Source: Dunaliella salina
Taxonomy: Eukaryota; Chlorophyta; Chlorophyceae; Chlamydomonadales; Dunaliellaceae
DNA length: 10,259 nucleotides
Assembly: GCA_002284615.2 (NCBI GenBank)
Contig: MU069605.1
Location: 370,468-380,726, forward strand
Direction of reading: 5' to 3'
Position 1 is the first letter of the stretch. Each line of letters opens with the position of its first letter. The notes below the pieces were generated by a model. It saw nothing but the letters and a program-made list of their open reading frames with translations. It searched no databases and was not told where the DNA came from. The position numbers and the translations under genes were made by a program. Shown piece by piece: positions 1 through 6,620 of this stretch.

Positions 1-45
<45 letters not shown>
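1..45. repeat. (TG)n microsatellite, cut by the window edge
   Basis: An uninterrupted TG dinucleotide run fills the first 45 bases and continues off the left edge, so its real length is unknown. On the minus strand it reads (CA)n, which extends the neighbouring open frame as His-Thr repeats with no biological meaning. Confidence 0.97.
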
Positions 46-47
<2 letters not shown>

Positions 48-333
48 ATCCAGGCATCTCCCCTCAAACTCGCGCTTCTTATCTGATAGCTGAAAGCCAA
101 TATATTGCTTTTTCACCAGCTGATTTTTCCAGAAAGAGCTCATTTCTGCCGTGAAGGTGCAGGCTTCTCCCTGAGCAGCAGTGTATGTCATCACTTGTCC
201 AAGGAGATCTCCATCTGCACTCAATCTCAGAAAAGCGTCCAGGAAAGCAAACCTCAGGGTGGAGGTGAAGATCAGGCTTTCTATACCAACAAAATTTTGA
301 TCACCACAATCTTTGATGGCAATTGGTTATAGT
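46..333 (-). other. Unidentified open frame, possible exon
   Basis: Read on the minus strand, one frame stays open for about 95 codons from the TAA just upstream (near 334) to the TG repeat. It contains natural-looking stretches such as LRLSADGDLLGQVMTYTA and SSFWKNQLVKKQYIGFQLSD, with alternating hydrophobic and charged residues. A T-rich tract ending in TATAG (281-285) could be a splice acceptor, giving an exon that starts at 280. No start codon or clear donor is visible, and I do not recognise the family. An open frame this long is not rare by chance in 10 kb, and the opposite strand is also open for 75 codons over the same stretch, so the case is weak. It could equally be non-coding. Confidence 0.25.
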
Positions 334-404
334 CATGCCAGCCTTTAGCCCTTAAGTTTGGCTGCTCGGCTGTCTCCTGAACTGAAAAACTTGGCTAGAA
401 AAAA

Positions 405-546
405 ATGCCGTCTGGAAGAGAGAGAGAACTAAAAAAAAAAGGGTTACGCTTGCCCGGAGGCCGCGTGTATTAAGGAAAGAACTTCTTAGAGAACCCACCG
501 ATACCCCGGATTTCTCCAAGTTCTAGGTGCCAATACTCACCCAGGG
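405..546 (+). repeat. Dispersed repeat family R, copy R1
   Basis: A purine-rich start (GGAAGAGAGAGAGAAC, then an A10 run) is followed by a GC-richer core, AGGCCGCGTGTATTAAGGAA, and a tail with CTCCAAGTTCTAGGTG. The same order of blocks is found at 6490-6620 (R4), and the first half also at 2242-2400 (R3) and, inverted, at 1383-1515 (R2). It ends near the CACCCAGG at 538-545. No terminal repeats or target duplications were seen. Confidence 0.6.
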
Positions 547-744
547 TACAGAGAGAGAACTTCGTTAGCTTGCAAATTATTAGATTATCTACTAGAGGGG
601 CCTAGTAGGCAGTGAAAAGTGTTCCCAACAACGCAACATTTTGGAATGAAAGGGTACCAAGGGTTGCACCATTTCAGTACAAGGTTTACATGGGAATATA
701 ACCTTCAGCCAGACAGTTTGTCTGCTCGGTGTGTTAAAAAGAAA

Positions 745-2189
745 TCCACAAGATCGGAGATAACATGATGAGTTTCAGTACCTTAGTTTGGAAAAATGGA
801 GAAACATCCAGAGAGCAGGCGTCGGAGAAATAGAAAGAGGCTGATGTGTATTATACTACTCTACGTGCAGGAAAAGCTGCAAAAAGATGTGCACACTTTC
901 GTCTAAGACAATAGAGGAAGTTGCAAGAACAAGGGAAGATAACATGTTCTTCATCCTGCCATTGTTGGAGTGCATAAATCACATTGAGGTGCATGTCCAC
1001 GCCATTGAGAAGTTTTAACTCGAAGTTTATGAGTGTGCAAACAGAAGCAAGCAATGTTTCTCTGCTTATGCCTACCCAGGTCCAGATGTAAATACCTAGG
1101 AATATGGAGAGTTTTGCCAAAGGCAGAATTATGCCTGAAACTTTCAGTGAAAGGAAGTGCTACCTAAATGTGATACTTCCCTAAGTTGTTTAAATGACCG
1201 CCATGTTAAAACTGATCCTCAATTGCCCAAACGCTCCTATGCCTCTTCTGTAAATCGACCACAAGATCTTTGATCCCAACAGCCTATCTGAGGCTGGCCT
1301 GAAAGAACGCACTGTGTGAGGTTGTTGCGCCTATCTGCTCCCTCAAAGGCAGAACTTCATAGAAATACTACCCATGGTAGATCTGTTTCTGGCTCTCTCC
1401 TAGGCTAGCTGTGTAGGTTCTGAAGGCCTTCTGGTGAGGCCTCTAGCTTTCCAGTTAGAGGACCTCCCTTAATGCACATGGCCTTTGGCTTGCACAGACT
1501 TTTCTTTTCTTTTCTACTCATGGCAACATCTGCTCGGAGTACTTGACGTGAAGTTATGCTGTTGCAGGCAAGGGAGGCACCAGGACCTATCCGCTGCTCA
1601 GAACCATTAAAATTGCAGTGATTCAAACCCACATTTATGCAGCACAGACCAACTTGGTGCAGCCTTTTTAACTCCAAGGGTGCGCTTCAATAAACACAAG
1701 TGAACTGTCTTCAATGGGCATGTCATCTCAGCTCCTGGTCTCATAAATCTAGAACCCCGAATTTGACAATTATACCTGCATACAGGAAGAGCATATGCCT
1801 TAGTCAACCACAGTAAGGTGTTAGGCCTATCTGCCAGTTTCTAGTCACCTGCAAGCTGCCATACACGACGACATCCAGCCAAAAAAGGTGCACACATATG
1901 CTCAGAAGAGGCAAGGAGATTAAAATACCCCATAAACAACGAACCCAAATACTTGAATGACTCGAACGAGCTGCTCTCCACCAAGCGTAAAAGTGTGAAC
2001 ATCAGTACCCTTTGAGTTGAAGTGCACCACTTTTGACTTAGAAACATTGACAATCAATCCCTTCCTCTGTGCATACCCATGCAATCTGTTCAGCATGAGC
2101 TGGAGCTGATTAGGGTCATTGGCAGTAAGGCAGAGGTTGTCTGCATACAACATTTGTGTCACTTGGGTGTCATTGCACCATTTCGGTAC
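745..2189 (-). mobile_element. Decayed non-LTR retrotransposon, RT copy I
   Basis: This is a degenerate pol-like ORF read right to left. The palm motif of a LINE-type reverse transcriptase is clear at 2147-2136 as MLYADN, where the family has YADD. It is followed by NRLHGYAQRKGLIVNVSKSK and, after a frameshift near 1965-1975, FKYLGSLF and CAPFLAGCRRVW. The same frame continues through a TAG at 1841-1843 to LADRPNTLLWLTKAYALP and LLKRTLGVKKAAPSWSVL, then meets a TAA and a TGA just after LQF. Repeat R2 interrupts the coding part at 1383-1515. Downstream pieces are DLVVDLQKRH (from 1268), RYLHLDLGRHKQRNIA (from 1097), CDLC and DEEHVIFPCSC (a C-terminal CCHC-like zinc knuckle) and a weak DVSPFF tail near 808. 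The lost second Asp, the frameshifts and the stops show that it is dead. The 5' part of the element is missing. Confidence 0.85.
1383..1515 (-). repeat. Dispersed repeat family R, copy R2, inside RT copy I
   Basis: On the minus strand this starts with an A/G run (AGAAAAGAAAAGAAAAG), then the core GCATTAAGGGAGGTCC, then CTCACCAGAAGGCC and a CCTAGGAGAG...CCAGAAACAG tail. R3 at 2242-2400 shares the whole order, including CTCACCAGAAGGCC and CCAGAAACAG, in the opposite orientation. R2 sits where copy I should run from RQVLRADVAMS into its next conserved block, so it looks like an insertion into that element. Confidence 0.6.
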
Positions 2190-2226
2190 ATCAGGGAACT
2201 TACAAGCTACAAGTTACATCAGGGAA
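2187..2226 (+). repeat. 12-bp direct repeat at an element junction
   Basis: TACATCAGGGAA occurs at 2187-2198 and again at 2215-2226 with 16 bp between. It lies where minus-strand RT copy I gives way to the plus-strand sequence starting with R3, and may mark a rearrangement point. Confidence 0.6.
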
Positions 2227-2241
2227 GGGAATTCACAGCAC

Positions 2242-2400
2242 AAGATTAAGAAAAGAAAAAGAAAAGTCTAGCAGGCCAGAGGCCGCACACATCAAGGGAA
2301 GGTCCCATGACTAACAAGCTAGCAAGTCAGCAGTGGCCTCACCAGAAGGCCCTCCAAACCTACACTAGACATAACTTGCCCAGGAGAGATCCAGAAACAG
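2242..2400 (+). repeat. Dispersed repeat family R, copy R3
   Basis: A purine run (AAGAAAAGAAAAAGAAAAG) is followed by GAGGCCGCACACATCAAGGG and then by the CTCACCAGAAGGCCCTCC and CCAGAAACAG blocks shared with R2. The right part overlaps the start of the plus-strand coding remnant at 2307, so R2 and R3 may carry a piece of that element rather than a wholly separate repeat. Confidence 0.6.
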
Positions 2401-2654
2401 GGCTAATGAAAATCTGGGGGTTGTCCACACAAGACGACAAGAAAGAAGCCATCATTTGCTATGAACGCTTGCTACAAGGACAAGCACTGGGCTTTACAAC
2501 GAAGCAAACCAGATGAAATCAGTGTGCTACCATTGCAAGGCACCCCTTGCTCTCCAAGACTGTTGAATCCTTGAGACAGACTTTTCACATCATTGAGCTG
2601 AAGTTCTGCTCAGACGCCAAGCCTGAACAAACACTCTTGACTGCACAAAATCAG
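2307..2654 (+). mobile_element. Plus-strand retroelement ORF remnant, part A
   Basis: The frame beginning at 2307 encodes LASQQWPHQKALQTYTRHNL and RRDPETGLMKIWGLSTQDDK before a TGA at 2514-2516. The same frame resumes as ESLRQTFHIIELKFCSDAKP and EQTLLTAQNQ, ending at 2654. An overlapping frame in between reads SVCYHCKAPLALQDC (2519-2563), with a CxxC pair that may be the original zinc-binding segment, so a pair of compensating frameshifts is likely. I recall similar segments from C-terminal parts of reverse-transcriptase-type proteins of green algae, but this was not checked. The ATG at 2307 is not a true start. The sequence seems to continue at 3601 after an intervening insertion. Confidence 0.55.
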
Positions 2655-2700
2655 TGTTTTCAGGGTTTACAAATGAAGGCCTTCACTGAAGGACTGGCGG

Positions 2701-3459
2701 TCAAGAAGTGCGACTGCTAGCCTTCATGTAAAAAAGATAAACATAATGGAGGAGAAAATATAGTTTGTTTTGGTCCTGCTGAGGAAGGTAGACGCGTCCT
2801 GAGCCCCAGAGTGGGTAAACAAGGATGCATATTTCATGCAAAATGAAACTACCTGAGGGTGTGCGCACAAAAAGGTAGCATGTTTTTCATCTTGAAGAAC
2901 ATCAGTTGCCTGATATAAGTCACAGTCAGGGGACGAGCCAGGATTCGGAATTGCACCTCATAACGGAAGGTGCGGACACAGAGTCTAAATCAAGCCACGC
3001 TGCGAAGAACATCTTGAGGGAGGTCAAGAAACATTGAGTTTGGGATGTTGGTAAGGGAAATAAGTAGCCATGGCTCCCTTTGTGGGCAGGGCGCACCATT
3101 GGTGGTAAGTCAGCCGTTTGCTGTTGCGCTCTGAAGGGTGAGTGTGAGAATGGTGTCCAACACTGTACTTGCCTTATCCTGAGGTCCACGACAAAATGAA
3201 TGAGATCACTTGGTTCACAATTCAGCAGCTTTTGTTTGAACGTGTGAAAATGAGTCAAACCATCCGTGGCTAGGAGGAGAGAATGAGAGAGGACCGACAT
3301 TTATTTGATGGAGCTCAGCTGCATGTCAGCATGTAAGGTCTTTTCCATCATGCAGCTGTTGCATTGAGTGGAAAATTTGGATTGGCGCATAGCTGCACGG
3401 AACCAGTTAAAATGTGGAAGCTCCAGGCCAAACTTTTGCATGACAGCCCATGAGGGGTT
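2701..3459 (-). mobile_element. Decayed non-LTR retrotransposon, RT copy II (C-terminal half)
   Basis: Read right to left, the frame from 3459 gives NPSWAVMQKFGLELPHFNWF then RAAMR and TLHADMQLSS, the region after the RT thumb also seen in copy I (PSWSVL...LQF). Further blocks are DGLTHFHTFKQKLLNCEPSD, IHFVVDLRIRQVQCWTPFS and, after a frameshift, ERNSKRLTYHQWCALPTK. Another shift gives MFLDLPQDVLRSVA, a TGA where the family has Arg (a CGA to TGA change), then FRLCVRTFRYE. The zinc knuckle reads CDLY...QDEKHATFLCAH, its second Cys lost. After one more shift the protein ends NKLYFLLH...ASSRTS with stop TGA at 2701-2703, which I take as the native C-terminus. The RT palm is missing. The element is dead but less decayed at its 3' end than copy I. 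Confidence 0.85.
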
Positions 3460-3600
3460 TCACAAAATAAACATTATTGAAAGCCCGCGCACAAAAACCC
3501 TCCGAGGCACACATCGCAATAACAAAGTCACATTAAATGTTATACGAACTAGAGTTGGCGGGACATTCAAAACCAGTACACAATTGATCCCATCTGCGGC

Positions 3601-3903
3601 AAAGCAGCAGGATGCAGACCTTTGTAAACTTATTAACCCTAAAGCTGTTACAATCCACACTTTTCTCCTTAATGTAGGTGGAACCATTTACACTGAGCAG
3701 ACCTTGAAGCAATTCAAACAACTAGGACTGGATCACCAGCGTGCCACGAAGCTTGCTCAACAACTTCATGCTCATTCTGTCCAATGTGCCCACAAACTAA
3801 TTCCCACACACCGTGCTATTGAATACAAGATTAATCCGCACAGCCAGATTCTAGAGCTGGTGCTTCTAGTAACCCTCCAGATCCACTGGATGTGGCACAT
3901 TAG
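3601..3903 (+). mobile_element. Plus-strand retroelement ORF remnant, part B, with C-terminus
   Basis: The frame codes DADLCKLINPKAVTIHTF, then LLNVGGTIYTEQTLKQFKQL and GLDHQRATKLAQQLHAHSVQ, then HKLIPTHRAIEY. It stays open beyond 3903 as hydrophobic sequence, but the adjacent frame at 3856 gives GASSNPPDPLDVAH and a TAG at 3901-3903, which looks like the real end, so one base has probably been lost near 3850-3856. LLTAQNQ at the end of part A followed by DADLCKL here reads like one protein split by about 950 bp that carries RT copy II in the other orientation. The open frame also extends left to 3368, but that stretch overlaps copy II on the other strand and is not part of this protein. The family is recalled, not verified. 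Confidence 0.55.
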
Positions 3904-4069
3904 CTTTCCCTTTTCATACCTTGTGGTGAAGGGGGCTCACGGCTCCTTTTGAGCTAATGTGTCTCCTTTTCCTTAATTGATGTTGAGGAGAATTTCTCTG
4001 CCTGCGTAGTTTTCTTTCCTTTCTTTTTTTTCCGCGGCTTTGGTTCTTGTAACCTTGTAACCTTGTAAC
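3904..4069 (+). other. Possible 3' UTR and tail of the plus-strand element
   Basis: Downstream of the presumed stop at 3901-3903 lies a T/C-rich non-coding stretch with a TTTTCTTTCCTTTCTTTTTT-like tract, ending in three perfect copies of CTTGTAAC at 4046-4069. Short tandem tails are common at the 3' ends of non-LTR elements, so this may be the element's end. The extent is inferred. Confidence 0.35.
4046..4069 (+). repeat. (CTTGTAAC)3 tandem repeat
   Basis: Three exact head-to-tail copies of an 8-bp unit, followed by a fourth partial copy (CT). Confidence 0.95.
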
Positions 4070-4381
4070 CTGCAAATTTGGTTCAATTTAAGAAAAGACA
4101 ACCACTTGCAACAATACTCGACTGCCATGCTGTTAAAACCTTTAAAAAAAACCACAACACTCACACGCTATCTCAGACTGTAATTGCTCAAATTCTGCAT
4201 CACAACAATCCCGGCAATACAAAACCAGGGGCATAGGCGCTGACTGTTGAGTCTTCCCTTCACACACGCTGGATACTGTCCAGCGTAGACTTGTACTTTC
4301 ACTTTTCGACAGAAAAATACACTTCACTGCTGATTCACTGCATGATTGATTCCCTTAATTACACCACAGAAAACTTGAACT
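4070..4381. other. Spacer with no recognised feature
   Basis: AT-rich sequence with short open frames on the minus strand and no family motifs, lying between the (CTTGTAAC)3 repeat and the MITE target site. Nothing is supported here. Confidence 0.6.
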
Positions 4382-4389
4382 GTATTTCT

Positions 4390-4610
4390 CAGGGATGGGT
4401 CATACATGGCTTTGGGAGGAGCCGTACGCGTTTGAACGCATGAAAGACACATACGTTTAATGTGAACATAGGACCTGCGATTGGCATTTCAGGCAATTTT
4501 GGCATTTGCATTTGAAGCATATGCGGTTAAAGCGTTTAATTATATGCGTTTAAAGCATTTAAAGCGTTCAGTTATATCAATACGTTAGAGTAACGTATGA
4601 CCAAACCCTG
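4390..4610. mobile_element. hAT-like MITE with TIRs and target-site duplication
   Basis: A 221-bp non-coding element. Its left end, CAGGGATGGGTCATAC (4390-4405), matches the reverse complement of its right end, CAGGGTTTGGTCATAC (4595-4610 on the minus strand), at 14 of 16 positions, with weaker pairing inward. It is flanked by GTATTTCT (4382-4389) and GCATTTCT (4611-4618), an 8-bp duplication with one mismatch. A CAGGG terminus and an 8-bp duplication are hallmarks of the hAT superfamily. The interior carries several variants of GCGTTTAA/GCRTTTRAAGC (4426-4439, 4453-4460, 4523-4539, 4546-4556 and others), reminiscent of the subterminal motifs that hAT transposases bind. With no coding capacity it would need a transposase supplied elsewhere. 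The mismatches suggest a moderately old insertion. Confidence 0.78.
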
Positions 4611-4618
4611 GCATTTCT

Positions 4619-5510
4619 TTTTACCCAACTTGCAGTCAGAGGGGAACTCCATTGTTGCAGACTCTTCCAAATTTTTTTGGGCCTGCTGGGCCCATTTTCC
4701 ATTCCCAATTTTTTTTTCTGTATTTGAAAACCCCATATGCTATGCTAACATCCTGGCTATTTAAAAATAGGAAAGGAGGAGGTCAGGATTTAATCTTTTT
4801 GGCACCCCCTGTGCTGGATTTTCTCTGTGGGAAATGGCTTAAACCCTGTATCTCACCAACCACTGGGTCTTTTTTACCCATTTTTCTCCAATGATATTCT
4901 TCTGACACAAGAACTCGAAACCCCAAAGAATTATCCATTTTGGATCAGTAGATGGTCCGGAATGAGGGTTTGGTGTAGACTAGGGTTCACGCCGCGGCTG
5001 ATCAGGCATGTGCCCTGCAACTGGCACACCTGGAACTTTTGTGTAAGGGAAAGCTCGTGAAACAGGCAATCATGGAAACCTAAGTTTGTTTCAAACACCA
5101 AGTTGGTGCCAGTCACAGGAGGGCTTTGCGGGGAGCATGCAGAAAAAAGGCAATTTCAGGCCCCAGAGAAGCCCCTCTGGCACCTCCAGATCTTTATCCG
5201 GCCGTATCTCAGGAACCTATGGACAATCTAGGACCAAAAGTTTTAGAGCCTAATTCCTCTTTTTGTCGACAAAATTTCTTCATGGTTCATTCATAGGTTT
5301 TTGAGTTATAGCCTCTGGAAGTACCACAGCTTGGTTACCACCCTCTGCTTTGCAGCCTTAATTTGTAGCCTAGCAGTCATGCGCTTTGTCCAATGGCTTC
5401 TTTCCTGTACTCCTGTCATCTTGTAACCCCGTTTGCAAGGGTGTCGTCACCCTAGATATCCTGGTGTTTAGCAATAGCATTTGTGATCTCATTACCTGAG
5501 ATTCCGGCTT
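4619..5510. other. Long spacer, no gene recognised
   Basis: Nearly 900 bp with several short open frames (under 81 codons) on both strands, none with a family motif or clear splice signals. It contains T runs (4671-4677, 4710-4718) and no obvious tandem repeat. Unrecognised degraded repeats may be present. Confidence 0.5.
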
Positions 5511-5520
5511 AAGATTTAAT

Positions 5521-5615
5521 TCGGTTAGGACCTGGAGGTCGGGGGTTCGATTCCGCTCAGATGCCCGCTTGCGGCATATATAGCGATGTACCCTTACCTT
5601 ACCTTACCTTACCTA
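5521..5615 (+). mobile_element. Short tRNA-like SINE fragment with (CTTAC)n tail
   Basis: The fragment holds a perfect Pol III B box, GGTTCGATTCC (5544-5554), within a degenerate T-arm. A small hairpin (ATGCC/GGCAT, 5561-5577) follows, and four CTTAC pentamers plus CT form the tail (5593-5614). AAGATTTAAT immediately upstream (5511-5520) and AAGATTCAAT immediately downstream (5616-5625) match at 9 of 10 bases and look like target-site duplications, so the left end is a 5' truncation inside the tRNA-like part. No intact A box is present, so it should not be transcribed on its own. It might instead be the 3' end of a LINE that shares its tail with a SINE. Confidence 0.65.
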
Positions 5616-5885
5616 AAGATTCAATCTTGTACAACAAGTTGTAGAGAAGAATAGGGTTGGGCAAACCGTGCACCAGCAAAATGATGATTTTGGGTACAGG
5701 TCTTTTTCCTTGTAACCTTTGGGTTCAGGTACTAGGAATGTGTAGTACAGCCTTGCAAAAATTGCTGCTGCGGTCTTGAATCCTTTAAAAGTCAGATTGC
5801 CACTGTAGTCCACTGCCATGCTAACAAGGTCTTGAGAGACACGAACACTAAACATGCCATCAATCAAATTAAGCAATCTGAGCAA
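5613..5885 (-). other. Unidentified open frame, possible exon or element fragment
   Basis: A 90-codon frame on the minus strand contains DGMFSVRVSQDLVSMAVDYS then GNLTFKGFKTAAAIFARLYY and TFLVPEPKGYKEKD, which reads like ordinary protein. Upstream on that strand is a pyrimidine-rich run (CCCTCCTACCCC), a branch-like CCTAAT and a TTGCTCAG that would make a respectable splice acceptor near 5875. The right-hand part of the frame looks natural, while the part past KEKD is Cys/Ser-rich and less convincing. I do not recognise the family. Its place about 440 bp after the UROS stop, on the same strand, leaves little room for a promoter, so a degraded element is as likely as a gene. Confidence 0.3.
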
Positions 5886-6039
5886 TATTAGGTTGGGGTA
5901 GGAGGGATACTAAGTGGGCTGCCGATAAGAGGGAAAAGGATACGCTTCAACAAGGGTGGCCAACACCCTGCATAATCCAAATTATGTTGCTTGCTCCAGG
6001 TATATCTTGTCTGGTGGGGCTTACTGCTACAGCCAGCGC

Positions 6040-6044
6040 TTACA
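6040..6044 (-). promoter_or_regulatory. Candidate UGUAA polyadenylation signal for UROS
   Basis: On the minus strand TGTAA lies about 280 nt after the UROS stop codon, the only occurrence I found in that stretch. TGTAA is the usual poly(A) signal in chlorophyte algae. Five bases are weak evidence on their own. Confidence 0.3.
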
Positions 6045-6326
6045 ATTCAGTCTGCTAAAGCACCCATATCCAGAGCCACAAACTCCTTCTTGTCAATGAC
6101 GAGTGCGTGACTTGTGCAGAGCAATTTTCCCTTAAAGAGCAGAAGGAAGAGAGTACATGTCAACCCTTTTAAAAGACCCCTTTCTCTGATCAGCACAACA
6201 GATCCTAAGACACTCATTCTGTTGCCAAAACATGTATGTCTATGCACTCCTGTATGTTAACATCACAACACGCAGCTGCCAACCTCAAAATCGCAAGGAG
6301 TGGCATCCATCCGATCACGCAGTTTT

Positions 6327-6479
6327 TCAACTGCTTACTCCAGAAGACTGCAAGCTTCGACATTGCTGTACCACACATTCCACCCATCCTTCGATGCCTG
6401 GTGCCTCTGGAAAGTACACTTTACTCAAGCCTGCAGCCTCGCAAGCCCTTGCCGAGGTTGATCCGATGCACACATTGAC
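6327..6479 (-). CDS. UROS: Uroporphyrinogen-III synthase, last exon (C)
   Basis: UROS closes linear hydroxymethylbilane with inversion of ring D to give uroporphyrinogen III, the common precursor of haem and chlorophyll; in algae and plants it acts in the plastid. This exon has 50 codons plus TGA (6327-6329). It starts at 6479 after a TTATGCAG acceptor and reads VNVCIGSTSARACEAAG, then LSKVYFPEAPGIEGWVECVV. The CIGxTSA and P-x-x-PG-x-EGWVE blocks are the family's C-terminal signatures, and the end falls soon after them, as expected. Exon B joins in phase 0 (AKDK|VNVCIG). The purine end of repeat R4 begins 10 nt from the acceptor and supplies its pyrimidine tract. Antisense frames over this exon are also open but have no family match. 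Confidence 0.88.
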   Translation of the reverse strand, partial: VNVCIGSTSARACEAAGLSKVYFPEAPGIEGWVECVVQQCRSLQSSGVSS

Positions 6480-6489
6480 CTGCATAAGG

Positions 6490-6620
6490 ATGACGGGAAA
6501 GAAAGAGAATTGTGCTTGCTGTTCGGCCGCATGCCTTAAGGAAAGGACCTCCCATGGATCTCCACCAAAGACTCCAACTGAAACCTCCAGCCCCTAGGAG
6601 TCAAATTGTTGACCTCCTCC
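6490..6620 (+). repeat. Dispersed repeat family R, copy R4, in the UROS intron
   Basis: ATGACGGGAAAGAAAGAGAA is followed by TTCGGCCGCATGCCTTAAGG, CTCCACCAAAGACTCC and CCTCCAGCCCCTAGGAGTC, the same block order as R1 at 405-546. Read on the gene's strand, the purine start becomes the CTCTTTCTTTCCC polypyrimidine tract just upstream of the exon C acceptor. Confidence 0.6.

Noticed and set aside
1383..2400. Twin-priming (5' inversion) of a single LINE, suggested by the inverted pair R2/R3.
   Set aside because: Copy I contains its own C-terminal part on the minus strand and the plus-strand remnant encodes a different ORF, so two separate elements are simpler.
3368..3600. Left part of the 194-codon plus-strand open frame, including its ATG.
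   Set aside because: It overlaps RT copy II on the other strand up to 3459, and no element motif starts before about 3601.
5521..5592. A functional tRNA gene.
   Set aside because: There is a B box only, with no A box, acceptor stem or anticodon arm; the unit is a truncated retroposon.
4057..5835. Similarity between 4057-4140 and 5708-5835 (CCTTGTAACC...GGTTCA...ACTGCCATGCT).
   Set aside because: Only short blocks match (about 21 of 26 bases in the best), needing a large gap. Chance cannot be excluded without an alignment score.
6232..6597. Overlapping plus-strand open frames of 121 and 80 codons; one stretch (HPITQFFNCLLQ...HIPPIL) vaguely resembles RT fingers.
   Set aside because: They are antisense to UROS exon C and run into repeat R4. 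The minus-strand UROS reading explains the sequence far better.
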